Assembly: GCA_966185765.1 (NCBI GenBank)
Contig: CBIFVZ010000001.1
Coordinates: forward strand, 124,001-188,000
DNA: 64,000 nt
Reading direction: 5' to 3'
Source of the DNA: CBIFVZ01 sp966185765
GTDB lineage: Bacteria; Pseudomonadota; Gammaproteobacteria; Enterobacterales; Enterobacteriaceae
In this document: in pieces, positions 1 to 9,313 of the stretch
Position numbering within the stretch: the first letter of the stretch is position 1
Layout: the number at the start of each line of letters is the position of its first letter
Translations under genes and position numbers: made by a program
Notes under the pieces: model-generated
What the model saw: the letters and a program-made list of their open reading frames with translations, nothing else
Told to the model about the DNA's origin: nothing
The model's database searches: none

Positions 1-1383
1 GTACACGATTATGCCCCACCGATTCGTGGAATGGTGCTCGCCTCTCCAGCCTTTAAAGTCAAACTTTACGTGCCGTTTGCCCGTACCGGACTGAAGCTCA
101 TGCAGCGCCTGCGTGGGCTGTTTTACGTCAACTCTTACGTTAAGGGCAAATTCCTCACTCACGATCCGGCGCGCGTGGCGTCATTTGACAGCGATCCGCT
201 GGTTACGCGCCCGATTGCAGTCAATATCCTGCTTGAACTGTATAAAACGGCTGAGCGCGTGGTGAGTGATGCCGCTGCCATTACCACACCGACACAACTG
301 CTGATTTCAGGCGATGATTACGTGGTACACCGCAAACCGCAGCTGGACTTCTACCAAAAGCTGCGCAGTCGCGTCAAAGAGCTGCATATTCTGCCGGGCT
401 TTTATCACGATACGCTGGGCGAACTCAATCGCGAGGCCGCGTTCAGGCCTGTGCGTGAGTTTATCGACACGCTCTATGCTACGCCTCCTCAGCAGTTTGA
501 CTATGCCCAGGAGTCGCGCTGGAGTCCCAGTGCGGATGTCTGGCGTAGTCTGCAGGCACCGCCTGCACGCTATAGCGCGCAAGGGCTGTGGTATGCGGGA
601 TTGCGAGCAGGTATGAAGACGCTGGGTATACAGTCCGAAGGGGTGCGTCTGGGCATGAAAACCGGTTTTGACTCTGGCAGTACGCTGGATTACGTCTATC
701 GTAATCAGCCTCAGGGCAAAACCGCGCTCGGTCGTATGATTGATAAGGGTTACCTTGATAGCGTTGGCTGGAAAGGCATACGCCAGCGTAAGGTTCATCT
801 CGAAACGTTGATTCGCGAGGCCATTGCCCGCCTTAGTGCACAGGCGAAACCCGTGCGTATTGTCGATGTTGCGGCAGGACATGGTCGTTATGTGCTGGAC
901 GCTCTGGCACAGGAGCAGGGTGTTGAGTCTATTTTACTGCGTGACTACAGCGAACTGAATGTACAAAAAGGTCAGGCGTTGATTGCCGAACGAGGTATGT
1001 CAGAGGTCGCGCGTTTTGAGCGTGGTGATGCGTTTAATACCGCAGAGCTGGCGGCGCTGTCGCCAAAACCGACGCTCGGCATTGTGTCGGGTTTGTATGA
1101 GTTGTTCCCGGATAACGCGCAGGTTCGTGCCTCGCTTGCGGGTCTGGCACAGGCCATTGAGCCAGGCGGGGTACTCCTGTATACCGGTCAGCCGTGGCAT
1201 CCTCAACTCAAAACCATCGCCTGGTCGCTGACCAGCCATCGGGACAATCAGCCCTGGATCATGCGAGTGCGTAGCCAGGGGGAAATGGATGCGTTGGTGC
1301 ATGAGGCCGGTTTTGACAAATGCGAACAGCTTATCGATGAGTGGGGCATTTTCACTGTTTCAATGGCTGTGCGTCGGGCATGA
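1..1383 (+). CDS. ynbC: YnbC-like alpha/beta hydrolase-methyltransferase fusion, 5' truncated by window edge
   Basis: The reading frame is open from base 1, so the true start lies upstream; the first internal ATG is at 31. What is visible is the C-terminal part of an alpha/beta hydrolase (the HDTLGE segment near residue 130 probably carries the catalytic His). It is followed by a class I SAM-dependent methyltransferase domain whose glycine-rich motif I (VDVAAGHGRYV) starts near base 860. E. coli YnbC has this fusion and lies in the ynbABCD cluster beside azoR, as here. Its stop overlaps the ynbD start in an ATGA, suggesting translational coupling. The physiological substrate is not established; a link to phospholipid metabolism is suggested only by the ynbA/ynbB neighbours known from E. 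coli. Confidence 0.85.
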   Translation, partial: VHDYAPPIRGMVLASPAFKVKLYVPFARTGLKLMQRLRGLFYVNSYVKGKFLTHDPARVASFDSDPLVTRPIAVNILLELYKTAERVVSDAAAITTPTQLLISGDDYVVHRKPQLDFYQKLRSRVKELHILPGFYHDTLGELNREAAFRPVREFIDTLYATPPQQFDYAQESRWSPSADVWRSLQAPPARYSAQGLWYAGLRAGMKTLGIQSEGVRLGMKTGFDSGSTLDYVYRNQPQGKTALGRMIDKGYLDSVGWKGIRQRKVHLETLIREAIARLSAQAKPVRIVDVAAGHGRYVLDALAQEQGVESILLRDYSELNVQKGQALIAERGMSEVARFERGDAFNTAELAALSPKPTLGIVSGLYELFPDNAQVRASLAGLAQAIEPGGVLLYTGQPWHPQLKTIAWSLTSHRDNQPWIMRVRSQGEMDALVHEAGFDKCEQLIDEWGIFTVSMAVRRA

Positions 1384-2684
1384 GAATACCCCCTGAGCAG
1401 CGCCGCATTTACCGGCGGGCCTTTGTCTGGCTGTTATTTCTGGCACCGTTCTTTTTTATTACCTATGGCCAGGTAAACAGCTGGACGGCAACCCGCGAAG
1501 GGGTTGAGAGCCTGGCGTTTAGCTGGGAGCGGCATATTCCGTTCATTCCCTGGACGATTGTGCCGTACTGGAGCCTTGATTTGCTGTATGGCATATCGCT
1601 GTTTGTTTGCACCAGCGTTCATGAGCAAACCCGGCTTGCGTTGCGTCTTATTGCAGCGTCAGTGGTGGCCTGTGTCGGTTTTCTCCTGTTCCCGCTGCGG
1701 TTTTCTTTCACCCGTCCGCAACTGGAGCCGGGGCTGGCTTCGCAGTTGTTTGAGCAGCTTGAACAGTTTGACCTGCCTTACAACCAGGCGCCGTCGCTGC
1801 ACATTATGCTCAGTTGGCTGTTGTGGCTGCATTTTCGCCGCCACCTCTCCCCGACCGGGCGTGTATTGTCGGGACTGTGGTTTGGGCTTATTGCGTTATC
1901 CGTGCTAACAACCTGGCAGCACCATGTCATTGATGTTATTAGCGGATTCGCCGCAGGCGTGCTGGTGAGTTACCTCATTTCTTATCATGGTCACTGGCGT
2001 CTGTCGGTTCCTGACAGGCGTCGCATTACGCTTGGGCTACGTTATCTTGCGCTTGCTGCGCTGCTGGCGGTGTCCGGGCATGTCACCAGCCCGCTGTTGT
2101 GGTGGCCTGGTGCAGGTGCATTGTGCATTGCGCTCGGCTATCTGTGCCTCGGGGCTGATGTTTTCAAGAAAAATGCGCGTGGTGCGCAGTCGTTGTCCGC
2201 TCGGCTACTGCTGTGGCCGTGCCGTGCAGTGGCTCAAGTTTCAGCGTACCTGTGGGGGCGACGTCTGCCACCGGTATCAACAGTGGTACAAGGGCTTACT
2301 ATCAGCGGATGGCCGCGTTGGGCGCTGGCGGAAACAGCCGTGCTGGATCTGTGCGCTGAGTTGCCACGTTCTCACTATACGCTGAGTAAAGAGTATGTGT
2401 GTGTGCCGCTACTTGATTTGGTGACGCCGGATATTCAGGCATTACAACAGGCGGTGGAGGCGCTGGAAAAACTGACCCAACGGCACTCTGCCGTGCGGGT
2501 GCACTGTGCGCTCGGGCTTTCACGTAGCGCGCTGGTCAGTGCGGCATGGTTGTTAAAGCAGGGTAAGGCATCAACGCCTGGTGCAGCGTTAAGTACGGTG
2601 CGTGACTGTCGAGCCAGGGTCGTGATTCGTTCAGAAGATGAGGACTTACTGGAGCTATGGTTTCAACACAATCCAGCCGCCTGA
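1380..2684 (+). CDS. ynbD: YnbD-like membrane PAP2 / dual-specificity phosphatase
   Basis: A 434-residue protein starting at ATG 1380, which overlaps the ynbC stop (ATGA). An ATG 39 nt upstream in frame lies inside ynbC and is less likely. The N-terminal half has several membrane segments and PAP2-like motifs (NQAPSLH near residue 125, then a WQHHVIDVISG segment near 170). The C-terminal part carries a Cys-based phosphatase loop HCALGLSRS, with C376 and R382 in CX5R spacing. Length and two-part architecture match E. coli YnbD, a predicted inner-membrane phosphatase. A role in dephosphorylating lipid or inositol-type phosphates is inference from the domains and the ynb context. Confidence 0.85.
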   Translation: MRIPPEQRRIYRRAFVWLLFLAPFFFITYGQVNSWTATREGVESLAFSWERHIPFIPWTIVPYWSLDLLYGISLFVCTSVHEQTRLALRLIAASVVACVGFLLFPLRFSFTRPQLEPGLASQLFEQLEQFDLPYNQAPSLHIMLSWLLWLHFRRHLSPTGRVLSGLWFGLIALSVLTTWQHHVIDVISGFAAGVLVSYLISYHGHWRLSVPDRRRITLGLRYLALAALLAVSGHVTSPLLWWPGAGALCIALGYLCLGADVFKKNARGAQSLSARLLLWPCRAVAQVSAYLWGRRLPPVSTVVQGLTISGWPRWALAETAVLDLCAELPRSHYTLSKEYVCVPLLDLVTPDIQALQQAVEALEKLTQRHSAVRVHCALGLSRSALVSAAWLLKQGKASTPGAALSTVRDCRARVVIRSEDEDLLELWFQHNPAA

Positions 2685-3085
2685 CGCAGCCTGAAGCGTG
2701 TGCGGCACTGGTCACGTCGCTTGAAAGCTGGCGCTATTTTGCGTTAATGCTGTTTCCTCCCTTGTATTGGGTGTTGGTTAATGCGCAGGGTCTCACGCAG
2801 ATGATACTGTTGGTGTTAATAGCGCTGGCCAGTGTGCTGGTGTGGCGGTTATGGCTGGATGCGCGACTGCTGGGCCAGATTGACTGGCGCAAGGCAGACG
2901 CCGGGCAGGCGATGGGTGAAGCACTGGCGGTTATCTGGCAGCGGCCTGTGTTGCGAACGATGGCGTTTGAGGTCCGCTGTCAGGGGGCATCGCGCCTGTT
3001 GCGCCAGGCAGGTTACACCATCGTGCTGGTCTGGATTGCCTGGTTGAGTGTTATGCTGTTAGCCTGGATGGACGTTTTCCCGTAA
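2657..3085 (+). CDS. small inner-membrane protein of unknown function
   Basis: 142 residues, overlapping the end of ynbD by 28 nt and preceded by a GGAG about 6 nt before the ATG, so it probably belongs to the ynb operon. It has hydrophobic segments around residues 25-65 (two close-packed) and 117-138, separated by a soluble loop rich in Arg and Gln. I do not recognise a named family. The overlap and shared strand suggest co-expression with the YnbC/YnbD enzymes. Confidence 0.65.
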   Translation: MVSTQSSRLTQPEACAALVTSLESWRYFALMLFPPLYWVLVNAQGLTQMILLVLIALASVLVWRLWLDARLLGQIDWRKADAGQAMGEALAVIWQRPVLRTMAFEVRCQGASRLLRQAGYTIVLVWIAWLSVMLLAWMDVFP

Positions 3086-3547
3086 TTGCACCCAAATAAG
3101 AAAATATGTTTTATCAGCAGTGTAAATAATCAGGTGCTGAAAATAATAAATATTAACGAAGTGAGTATGAGCGCATAAAAATTTTCTAATAAGATTGCTT
3201 TATCACTATTATTAGCACTGCCCGCAATTCCTTCTGTATCTTATTATTTTATAATCCAGTTTGTGCGCTTTCTGATTTTTCGTTTGATCATGCCAGGTGG
3301 GTCAGATAGCGTTTATGGCTGATGGGATTTTATTTTTGTCGTAACTTTATTGTTTCTTTCATTTTTTTATTAGGTGTACTTGTAAGTAAGAAGTACGATT
3401 GCCTGATAATAGCCGTAGTGCATCGCCTTTTATTTTCCTCGCAAACATCGAAATCAAATAAGCAGTGCCATTATTACCTCAAAGATAGCGAAAGGGAAGA
3501 CGGCTTGCACGACGGTTATCAGATAACGTCTGTGTAACAAAGAAAAA
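3086..3547. other. AT-rich intergenic stretch, no supported gene
   Basis: About 460 bp between the ynb operon and the hairpin cluster, clearly more AT-rich than its neighbours. A 71-codon reading frame at 3322-3537 (+) has one hydrophobic segment but no convincing ribosome binding site and no family I recognise. Low GC is compatible with an H-NS-bound or horizontally derived spacer. Confidence 0.5.
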
Positions 3548-3737
3548 GGGATGACCGTCGTCATCCCTGAGACGGATGCCTTACCTCATCGTGTCTCAGA
3601 CAGGGTGAATGACACCCAATAAAAAATAAGGAAAATCAATTCATTGATTTTCGCCTGCTAACCACAAAGAAGGAAAAACCACGTTTTTTCCTTCTTTGTC
3701 AGCAATCTGAGGGATGACCGTCGTCGTCATCCCTTTT
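3548..3737. repeat. cluster of six inverted repeats, possible MITE-like element
   Basis: Six consecutive perfect inverted repeats: GGGATGAC/GTCATCCC at 3548-3567; CTGAGAC/GTCTCAG at 3567-3599; GGGTG/CACCC at 3603-3617; GAAAATCAAT/ATTGATTTTC at 3631-3652; a 15-bp stem at 3664-3678 paired with 3685-3699; and GGGATGAC/GTCATCCC again at 3711-3733, followed by TTTT. The first and last hairpins are near copies, so the ends also form an inverted repeat (AAAAGGGATGAC). At least the 3664-3699 stem could terminate transcription from azoR or from the ynb side. Confidence 0.6.
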
Positions 3738-3741
3738 GACA

Positions 3742-4347
3742 TCAGGCCGCGACGATGGCGTCGAGAGCGGCTTTAGCATCGCTCTGGGCCTTGCCAGCGA
3801 CTTCAGGTCCCATCGCCACGCCCTCTGCGAAGACAAAGTTCACATCAGTAATGCCGATGAAGCCCAGGAACAGTTTCACATACGGCGTCAGCAGGTCGCT
3901 CGGGCCGTCTTTGTGAATGCCGCCGCGGCTGGAAACAACCACCACACGTTTACCGGTCACCAGACCTTCCGGACCGTTTTCAGTGTAACGGAAAGTCACA
4001 CCAGCACGTGCTACCAGGTCAAAATAGTTTTTCAGCTGCGTCGGGATGTTGAAGTTATACATTGGTGCGTTAATCACGATAACGTCATGCGCTTTAAGCT
4101 CGGCAATCAGCGCATCAGACAGGGCCAGGGCTTCCTGTTGGCGCGGCGTCAGCGGTGCGTCGGAAGGGCGCAGCGCCCCCACCAGTTCGCCATCTAATAC
4201 CGGAACAGGGTTAGCCGCGAGATCGCGAACCGTAATTTCGTCAGAGCTGTGCTTTTCACGCCATTGTTCAATAAAATAGTCAGAAAGCTGATTGGACTGA
4301 GAGTAGCCAGCCAGGATGCTGGATTTAAGAACCAGTACTTTGCTCAT
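3742..4347 (-). CDS. azoR: FMN-dependent NADH-azoreductase
   Basis: 201 residues, the same length as E. coli AzoR. It is a flavodoxin-fold NADH:quinone/azo reductase that reduces azo bonds and quinones using bound FMN and acts as a cytosolic homodimer. The N-terminus MSKVLVLKSSILAGYSQS carries the FMN-phosphate loop, PMYNFNIPTQLKNYFD is the family's flavin-binding segment near residue 95, and SSRGGIH near 140 contacts the isoalloxazine. It is divergent from hrpA as in E. coli. Probable role: protection against electrophilic quinones. Confidence 0.95.
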   Translation of the reverse strand: MSKVLVLKSSILAGYSQSNQLSDYFIEQWREKHSSDEITVRDLAANPVPVLDGELVGALRPSDAPLTPRQQEALALSDALIAELKAHDVIVINAPMYNFNIPTQLKNYFDLVARAGVTFRYTENGPEGLVTGKRVVVVSSRGGIHKDGPSDLLTPYVKLFLGFIGITDVNFVFAEGVAMGPEVAGKAQSDAKAALDAIVAA

Positions 4348-4552
4348 TGCGGATTCCTTATTCGGTTAAGCAAGTGAATGTTGGTTGCATAAGCTGATGC
4401 TATTGGCAAATCGGCTACAGGGAAAGCGCAATATATCGAAGTCGCTGTTCGAATTTATTGAACAAGGCGCAGGTAACCACGTTGTGGTAAGCTACAACAA
4501 ATGATGTCAATTCGGTTTATCCGGCAGTGTGATTGCCTTACAAAACAACCTC

Positions 4553-7500
4553 ATGGAAAATAACACTCCCTCTTTCGCAAGCCTTATGCAGCGCCTTGAT
4601 GCGCTCATGCTGAGCGATAAAACGCGCTTCACTCGCCGTCTGCACGGCGCAAAAAAGGTAAAAAACGCCGCTGCTCGTCAGGCAATCTTTGTTGAACTGG
4701 CGCAGGCCATTGACGCAGCCGAAGAGAAAGTTCGATTGCGCGAAGCCTCGCGTCCGGCCATTACCTACCCGGAAAACCTACCGGTCAGCCAGAAGAAGCA
4801 AATGATTCTGGAAGCGGTAAGGAATAACCAGGTGACAATTGTTGCGGGTGAAACAGGCTCCGGCAAAACCACACAGCTGCCGAAAATCTGCATGGAGTTG
4901 GGGCGGGGTGTCAAAGGACTGATTGGTCATACTCAGCCGCGTCGCCTTGCAGCTCGTACGGTGGCGAACCGTATTGCTGAAGAACTGCAAACAGAACCCG
5001 GCGGCTGTGTGGGTTACAAAGTGCGTTTTAACGACCATGTTAGTGACAACACCGTGGTTAAGTTGATGACTGACGGTATTCTGCTCGCTGAAATTCAGCA
5101 GGACAGACTGCTGATGCAATACGACACCATCATCATAGACGAAGCGCATGAGCGCAGCCTTAATATCGATTTCCTGCTCGGTTACCTTAAAGAACTGCTG
5201 CCGCGTCGCCCGGACCTGAAAGTGATTATTACCTCTGCGACTATCGACCCGCAGCGCTTCTCTCGTCACTTTAATCATGCGCCGGTCATCGAGGTGTCAG
5301 GCCGCACTTATCCGGTAGAAGTGCGCTATCGCCCGGTCGTGGAGGACGCAGATGACAGTGAACGCGACCAGCTTCAGGCTATTTTTGACGCGGTAGATGA
5401 ACTCAAGCGTGAAGGCCCGGGGGATATCCTCATCTTCATGAGCGGCGAGCGCGAAATCCGCGACACCGCAGATGGGCTGATGAAGCTTGACCTGCCGCAC
5501 ACCGAAGTGTTGCCGCTGTATGCGCGTCTCTCAAATAGCGAGCAAAACCGCGTATTTCAGTCCCACAGCGGGCGGCGCATTGTGCTGGCGACTAACGTGG
5601 CAGAAACCTCGCTTACCGTACCGGGCATTAAATATGTGATTGACCCCGGCACCGCGCGCATCAGCCGCTACAGCTTTCGCACTAAGGTCCAGCGTTTGCC
5701 GATAGAGCCGATTTCTCAGGCGTCGGCCAATCAGCGTAAAGGGCGCTGCGGTCGCGTGTCGGAAGGCATTTGTATCCGTCTTTATTCTGAAGATGATTTT
5801 CTGTCTCGCCCGGCATTTACCGACCCGGAAATACTGCGCACCAACCTGGCATCCGTTATTTTGCAGATGACGGCGCTGGGGCTTGGCGATATCAGCGCCT
5901 TCCCGTTTGTGGAGGCTCCAGACCAGCGCAACATCCAGGACGGAGTGCGCCTGCTTGAAGAACTGGGAGCTATCCGTCAGGCCGATGAGCGAGAAGGCTA
6001 TCGCCTGACCGAGCAGGGGCGCAGCCTGTCGCGCCTGCCGGTTGACCCGAGACTGGCGCGTATGGTTCTGCAGGCGCAGTCCCACGGCTGCGTGCGTGAA
6101 GTCATGATTATTGCCGCAGCGCTGTCTATTCAGGATCCGCGCGAGCGCCCGCAGGACAAACAGCAAGCGTCTGATGAAAAACATCGCCGTTTTCACGATA
6201 AAGATTCGGACTTCCTTGCCTGGGTTAATCTGTGGAACTACCTACAGGAGCAGCAAAAAGCGCTGTCCGGTAACCAGTTCCGCCGTCAGTGCCGTACCGA
6301 GTTTCTCAACTGGCTGCGGGTACGCGAATGGCAGGATATCTACACCCAGTTGCGCCAGGTCGTAAAAGAACTGGGCATTCCCGTTAACAGCGAGCCGGCG
6401 GACTACCGCGCCGTGCACTGCGCACTGCTTACCGGCCTGTTGTCGCATATCGGCATGAAAGATGCCGATAAGCAGGAATATACCGGCGCCCGTAACGCGC
6501 GTTTCTCTATTTTTCCCGGCTCTGGTTTATTCAAAAAACCACCCAAATGGACAATGGTCGCTGAACTGGTTGAAACCAGTCGTTTGTGGGGCCGCATTGC
6601 CGCACGCATTGAGCCAGAGTGGATTGAACCGCTGGCGCAGCATTTGATTAAGCGTTCCTGGAGCGAACCACACTGGGAGCGCGGGCAGGGTGCGGTCATC
6701 GCCAGTGAGAAGGTGACGCTCTACGGGCTGCCGATTGTGGCGGCACGCAAGGTGAATTACAGCCACATCGACCCGGCATTGTGCCGTGAGCTGTTTATTC
6801 GCCACGCGCTGGTTGAGGGCGACTGGCAAACCCGCCATGCGTTCTTTAAAGACAACCAGAAATTACGTGCGGAAGTGGAAGAACTGGAACACCGCTCGCG
6901 TCGTCGTGACATCCTGGTTGACGATGAATCGCTGTTTGAGTTTTATGACCAGCGTATAGCGCATGACGTTGTTTCTGCGCGCCATTTCGACAGCTGGTGG
7001 AAGAAGGCCAGTCGCGAAACGCCAGACCTGCTCAACTTTGAAAAGAGCATGTTGATTAAAGAAGGTGCGCAGAAGGTCAGTCGACTGGATTACCCCAACT
7101 TCTGGCACCAGGGCAACCTGAAGCTGCGCCTGAGTTATCAGTTTGAACCCGGCACCGACGCCGACGGCGTGACGTTGCACATTCCGCTTCCTCTGCTCAA
7201 CCAGGTGGAAGACAGCGGCTTTGAGTGGCAGGTGCCTGGCATGCGCCGCGAGTTAATTATCGCGCTGATTAAATCGCTGCCTAAACCTGTGCGCCGTAAC
7301 TTTGTGCCTGCGCCAAACTACGCTGAGGCATTTTTAGGGCGCGCCACGCCGCTGGAGCTGCCGCTGCTTGAAAGCCTTGAGCGTGAGTTGCGTCGAATGA
7401 CGGGCGTAAGCGTCGATCGTGATGCCTGGCAATGGGATGCGGTGCCCGATCACCTGAAAATGACATTTCGGGTGGTGGATGAGCGCAATAAACCGCTGCG

Positions 7501-8452
7501 CGAGGGTAAGAACCTTGAGGCACTTAAAGGCGGGCTGAAAGATAAAGTCCAGGAGACGTTGTCTGCGGTGGCAGATGATGGCATTGAACAGAGCGGCCTG
7601 CATATCTGGAGCTTTGGCGCCTTGCCGGAAAGTTATGAGCAAAAGCGCGGTGGTTACAAGGTGAAGGCGTGGCCTGCGCTGGTGGACGAAAAAGACAGCG
7701 TGGCTATTAAGCTTTTTGATAACCCCCAGGAGCAACAGCATGCCATGTGGCGGGGGCTGCGCCGCCTGCTGTTACTTAATATTCCGTCGCCGATTAAGTA
7801 TCTGCATGAGAAATTGCCCAATAAAGCCAAACTGGGGTTGTACTTTAACCCGTATGGCAAGGTGCTGGATCTGATTGATGACTGCATCTCTTGCGCCGTA
7901 GACAAGCTTATCAGTGAATCCGGCGGTGCAGTGCGTGATGAGGCGGGTTTTGCCCGTCTGCATGAGAAAGTGCGCGCCGAACTCAATGATACGGTCGTGG
8001 ATATTGCTAAGCAGGTTGAGCGTATTCTGAGTACGGTATTTAGCATCAACAAGCGTCTGAAAGGACGCGTGGATATGACGATGGCGCTGGGGCTGGCAGA
8101 TGTAAAAACGCAGATGGCGGGGCTGGTCTACCGGGGCTTTGTTACTGGCAACGGCTGGCAGCGCCTGGCAGATACCCAGCGTTATTTGCAGGCCATTGAA
8201 AAGCGGCTGGAGAAAATGGCCGTTGATCCTCACCGTGACCGTGCGCAGATGCTCAAAGTAGAGCAGGTACAGCAGGCATGGCGTCAGTGGCTGAACAAAC
8301 TGCCGCAAGCGCGTCAGGATGATGATGAGGTTCAGGCTGTACGCTGGATGATAGAAGAGTTGCGGGTAAGTTACTTCGCCCAGCAGCTTGGAACGCCGTA
8401 TCCCATTTCCGACAAGCGTGTGCTGCAGGCAATGGAGCAAATTAGCAGCTAA
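4553..8452 (+). CDS. hrpA: ATP-dependent RNA helicase HrpA (DEAH box)
   Basis: From ATG 4553 the protein is 1299 residues, one fewer than I recall for E. coli HrpA; an in-frame GTG at 4529 would add eight residues without clear support. It shows Walker A GETGSGKT near residue 100, the DEAH box IIDEAHERS near 195, motif III SATIDP, motif VI QRKGRCGR, then the HA2/OB region and the long C-terminal extension typical of bacterial HrpA. The family unwinds RNA in an NTP-dependent manner and has been linked to mRNA processing and rescue of stalled ribosomes. Single gene between azoR and an inserted secreted-protein gene; in E. coli ydcF follows directly. Confidence 0.97.
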   Translation: MENNTPSFASLMQRLDALMLSDKTRFTRRLHGAKKVKNAAARQAIFVELAQAIDAAEEKVRLREASRPAITYPENLPVSQKKQMILEAVRNNQVTIVAGETGSGKTTQLPKICMELGRGVKGLIGHTQPRRLAARTVANRIAEELQTEPGGCVGYKVRFNDHVSDNTVVKLMTDGILLAEIQQDRLLMQYDTIIIDEAHERSLNIDFLLGYLKELLPRRPDLKVIITSATIDPQRFSRHFNHAPVIEVSGRTYPVEVRYRPVVEDADDSERDQLQAIFDAVDELKREGPGDILIFMSGEREIRDTADGLMKLDLPHTEVLPLYARLSNSEQNRVFQSHSGRRIVLATNVAETSLTVPGIKYVIDPGTARISRYSFRTKVQRLPIEPISQASANQRKGRCGRVSEGICIRLYSEDDFLSRPAFTDPEILRTNLASVILQMTALGLGDISAFPFVEAPDQRNIQDGVRLLEELGAIRQADEREGYRLTEQGRSLSRLPVDPRLARMVLQAQSHGCVREVMIIAAALSIQDPRERPQDKQQASDEKHRRFHDKDSDFLAWVNLWNYLQEQQKALSGNQFRRQCRTEFLNWLRVREWQDIYTQLRQVVKELGIPVNSEPADYRAVHCALLTGLLSHIGMKDADKQEYTGARNARFSIFPGSGLFKKPPKWTMVAELVETSRLWGRIAARIEPEWIEPLAQHLIKRSWSEPHWERGQGAVIASEKVTLYGLPIVAARKVNYSHIDPALCRELFIRHALVEGDWQTRHAFFKDNQKLRAEVEELEHRSRRRDILVDDESLFEFYDQRIAHDVVSARHFDSWWKKASRETPDLLNFEKSMLIKEGAQKVSRLDYPNFWHQGNLKLRLSYQFEPGTDADGVTLHIPLPLLNQVEDSGFEWQVPGMRRELIIALIKSLPKPVRRNFVPAPNYAEAFLGRATPLELPLLESLERELRRMTGVSVDRDAWQWDAVPDHLKMTFRVVDERNKPLREGKNLEALKGGLKDKVQETLSAVADDGIEQSGLHIWSFGALPESYEQKRGGYKVKAWPALVDEKDSVAIKLFDNPQEQQHAMWRGLRRLLLLNIPSPIKYLHEKLPNKAKLGLYFNPYGKVLDLIDDCISCAVDKLISESGGAVRDEAGFARLHEKVRAELNDTVVDIAKQVERILSTVFSINKRLKGRVDMTMALGLADVKTQMAGLVYRGFVTGNGWQRLADTQRYLQAIEKRLEKMAVDPHRDRAQMLKVEQVQQAWRQWLNKLPQARQDDDEVQAVRWMIEELRVSYFAQQLGTPYPISDKRVLQAMEQISS

Positions 8453-8476
8453 CACACGTGGAAAAGGGAAGCAGGC

Positions 8477-9280
8477 ATGAAGGTGATACATCGGATACTG
8501 GCAGGTATGGTAGGTCTGGCAGAGCCTGCATTTGCCGCTGCGTGCGCTGACCTGCAGGCGACAACCCGCAATGTATTTATTCTCAGCAACGCGCCCCCAC
8601 CGCAAGGGCGCGTTGCTGCGTTTGTGGTGTTAGAAAAAGGCACCGACAGCGACGGGTACAGCACTTTTCACTATCAGTTTGACCGCTGCGGCACGCTCAG
8701 TAGCGCCAGCTCAGTGTTTTATCGTGACTACGGCGCCACACAAATGCTGGTGCGCGGTGCAATAAAACTTCACCGCGATGGCTGGCAGGCGCAGGAGTCG
8801 ATGGCCGTGACGGTGCAGGGCGCGCTGTTAACCCAGGGTACCAGCGATATTCGCTATGACACTGATGAACTGGGGCGCATAGTGCGCAGGCTCGAGCATG
8901 TTGACATTGACGGCAGTCCGGGAAAAAACCACACGACATACCATTTTGACAGTCAGCATCGCCTTATTCGCGCACACACAGCCAGCACCCATTCCTTTTT
9001 TGACGAAACGCGTGAGTTTACTTATGACAAAAGCGGCAGGCTGGTACGGGTAAGTAGCGCGAAAGGCACCTGGCAGTTAATGTGGCATGAAGACGGGCGC
9101 TGGCTTAGCAGTTCGCGCGAGGTTAACCATCCTTACAGCGTGCAGGAGACGGTGCGCGTGTGTGAACAATGGGATGAGCGCAATAATTGCCTGCGGGGGA
9201 CGGTTTCTGAAACGGAGAAATATGCGCGGGAGTCGCTGCAAACCCGCTATGCGTTCACCCAGGCCTTTCAGTATGACTAA
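8477..9280 (+). CDS. putative secreted protein with YD/RHS-like repeats
   Basis: 267 residues beginning 24 nt after hrpA. The N-terminus (MKVIHRILAGMVGLAEPAFA) looks like a Sec signal peptide, with cleavage likely after AFA. The mature part has two motifs resembling single YD repeats of RHS proteins: RYDTDELGRIVRR near residue 136 and FTYDKSGRLVRV near 180, plus a YHFDSQHRLIR segment between them. Four Cys remain in the mature protein (two near the N-terminus, two in CEQWDERNNC), suggesting disulfides in the periplasm. No toxin domain is visible. Function unknown; it is absent from this position in E. coli. Confidence 0.7.
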   Translation: MKVIHRILAGMVGLAEPAFAAACADLQATTRNVFILSNAPPPQGRVAAFVVLEKGTDSDGYSTFHYQFDRCGTLSSASSVFYRDYGATQMLVRGAIKLHRDGWQAQESMAVTVQGALLTQGTSDIRYDTDELGRIVRRLEHVDIDGSPGKNHTTYHFDSQHRLIRAHTASTHSFFDETREFTYDKSGRLVRVSSAKGTWQLMWHEDGRWLSSSREVNHPYSVQETVRVCEQWDERNNCLRGTVSETEKYARESLQTRYAFTQAFQYD

Positions 9281-9282
9281 AG

Positions 9283-9306
9283 CAGGCTGCGCACGTGCGC
9301 AGCCTG
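9283..9306. terminator. bidirectional terminator hairpin
   Basis: A perfect 12-bp palindromic stem (CAGGCTGCGCAC then GTGCGCAGCCTG) sits between two convergent genes and is followed by TTTG on the + strand. It is well placed to separate the secreted-protein gene from the convergent transporter. Confidence 0.75.
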
Positions 9307-9313
9307 TTTGCTA

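Noticed and set aside
3322..3537. 71-codon plus-strand frame in the AT-rich stretch before the hairpin cluster
   Set aside because: No ribosome binding site and no recognisable family; AT-rich sequence gives such hydrophobic frames by chance.
4529..4552. GTG start for hrpA eight codons upstream
   Set aside because: The ATG at 4553 gives the length expected from E. coli HrpA; neither has a strong ribosome binding site.
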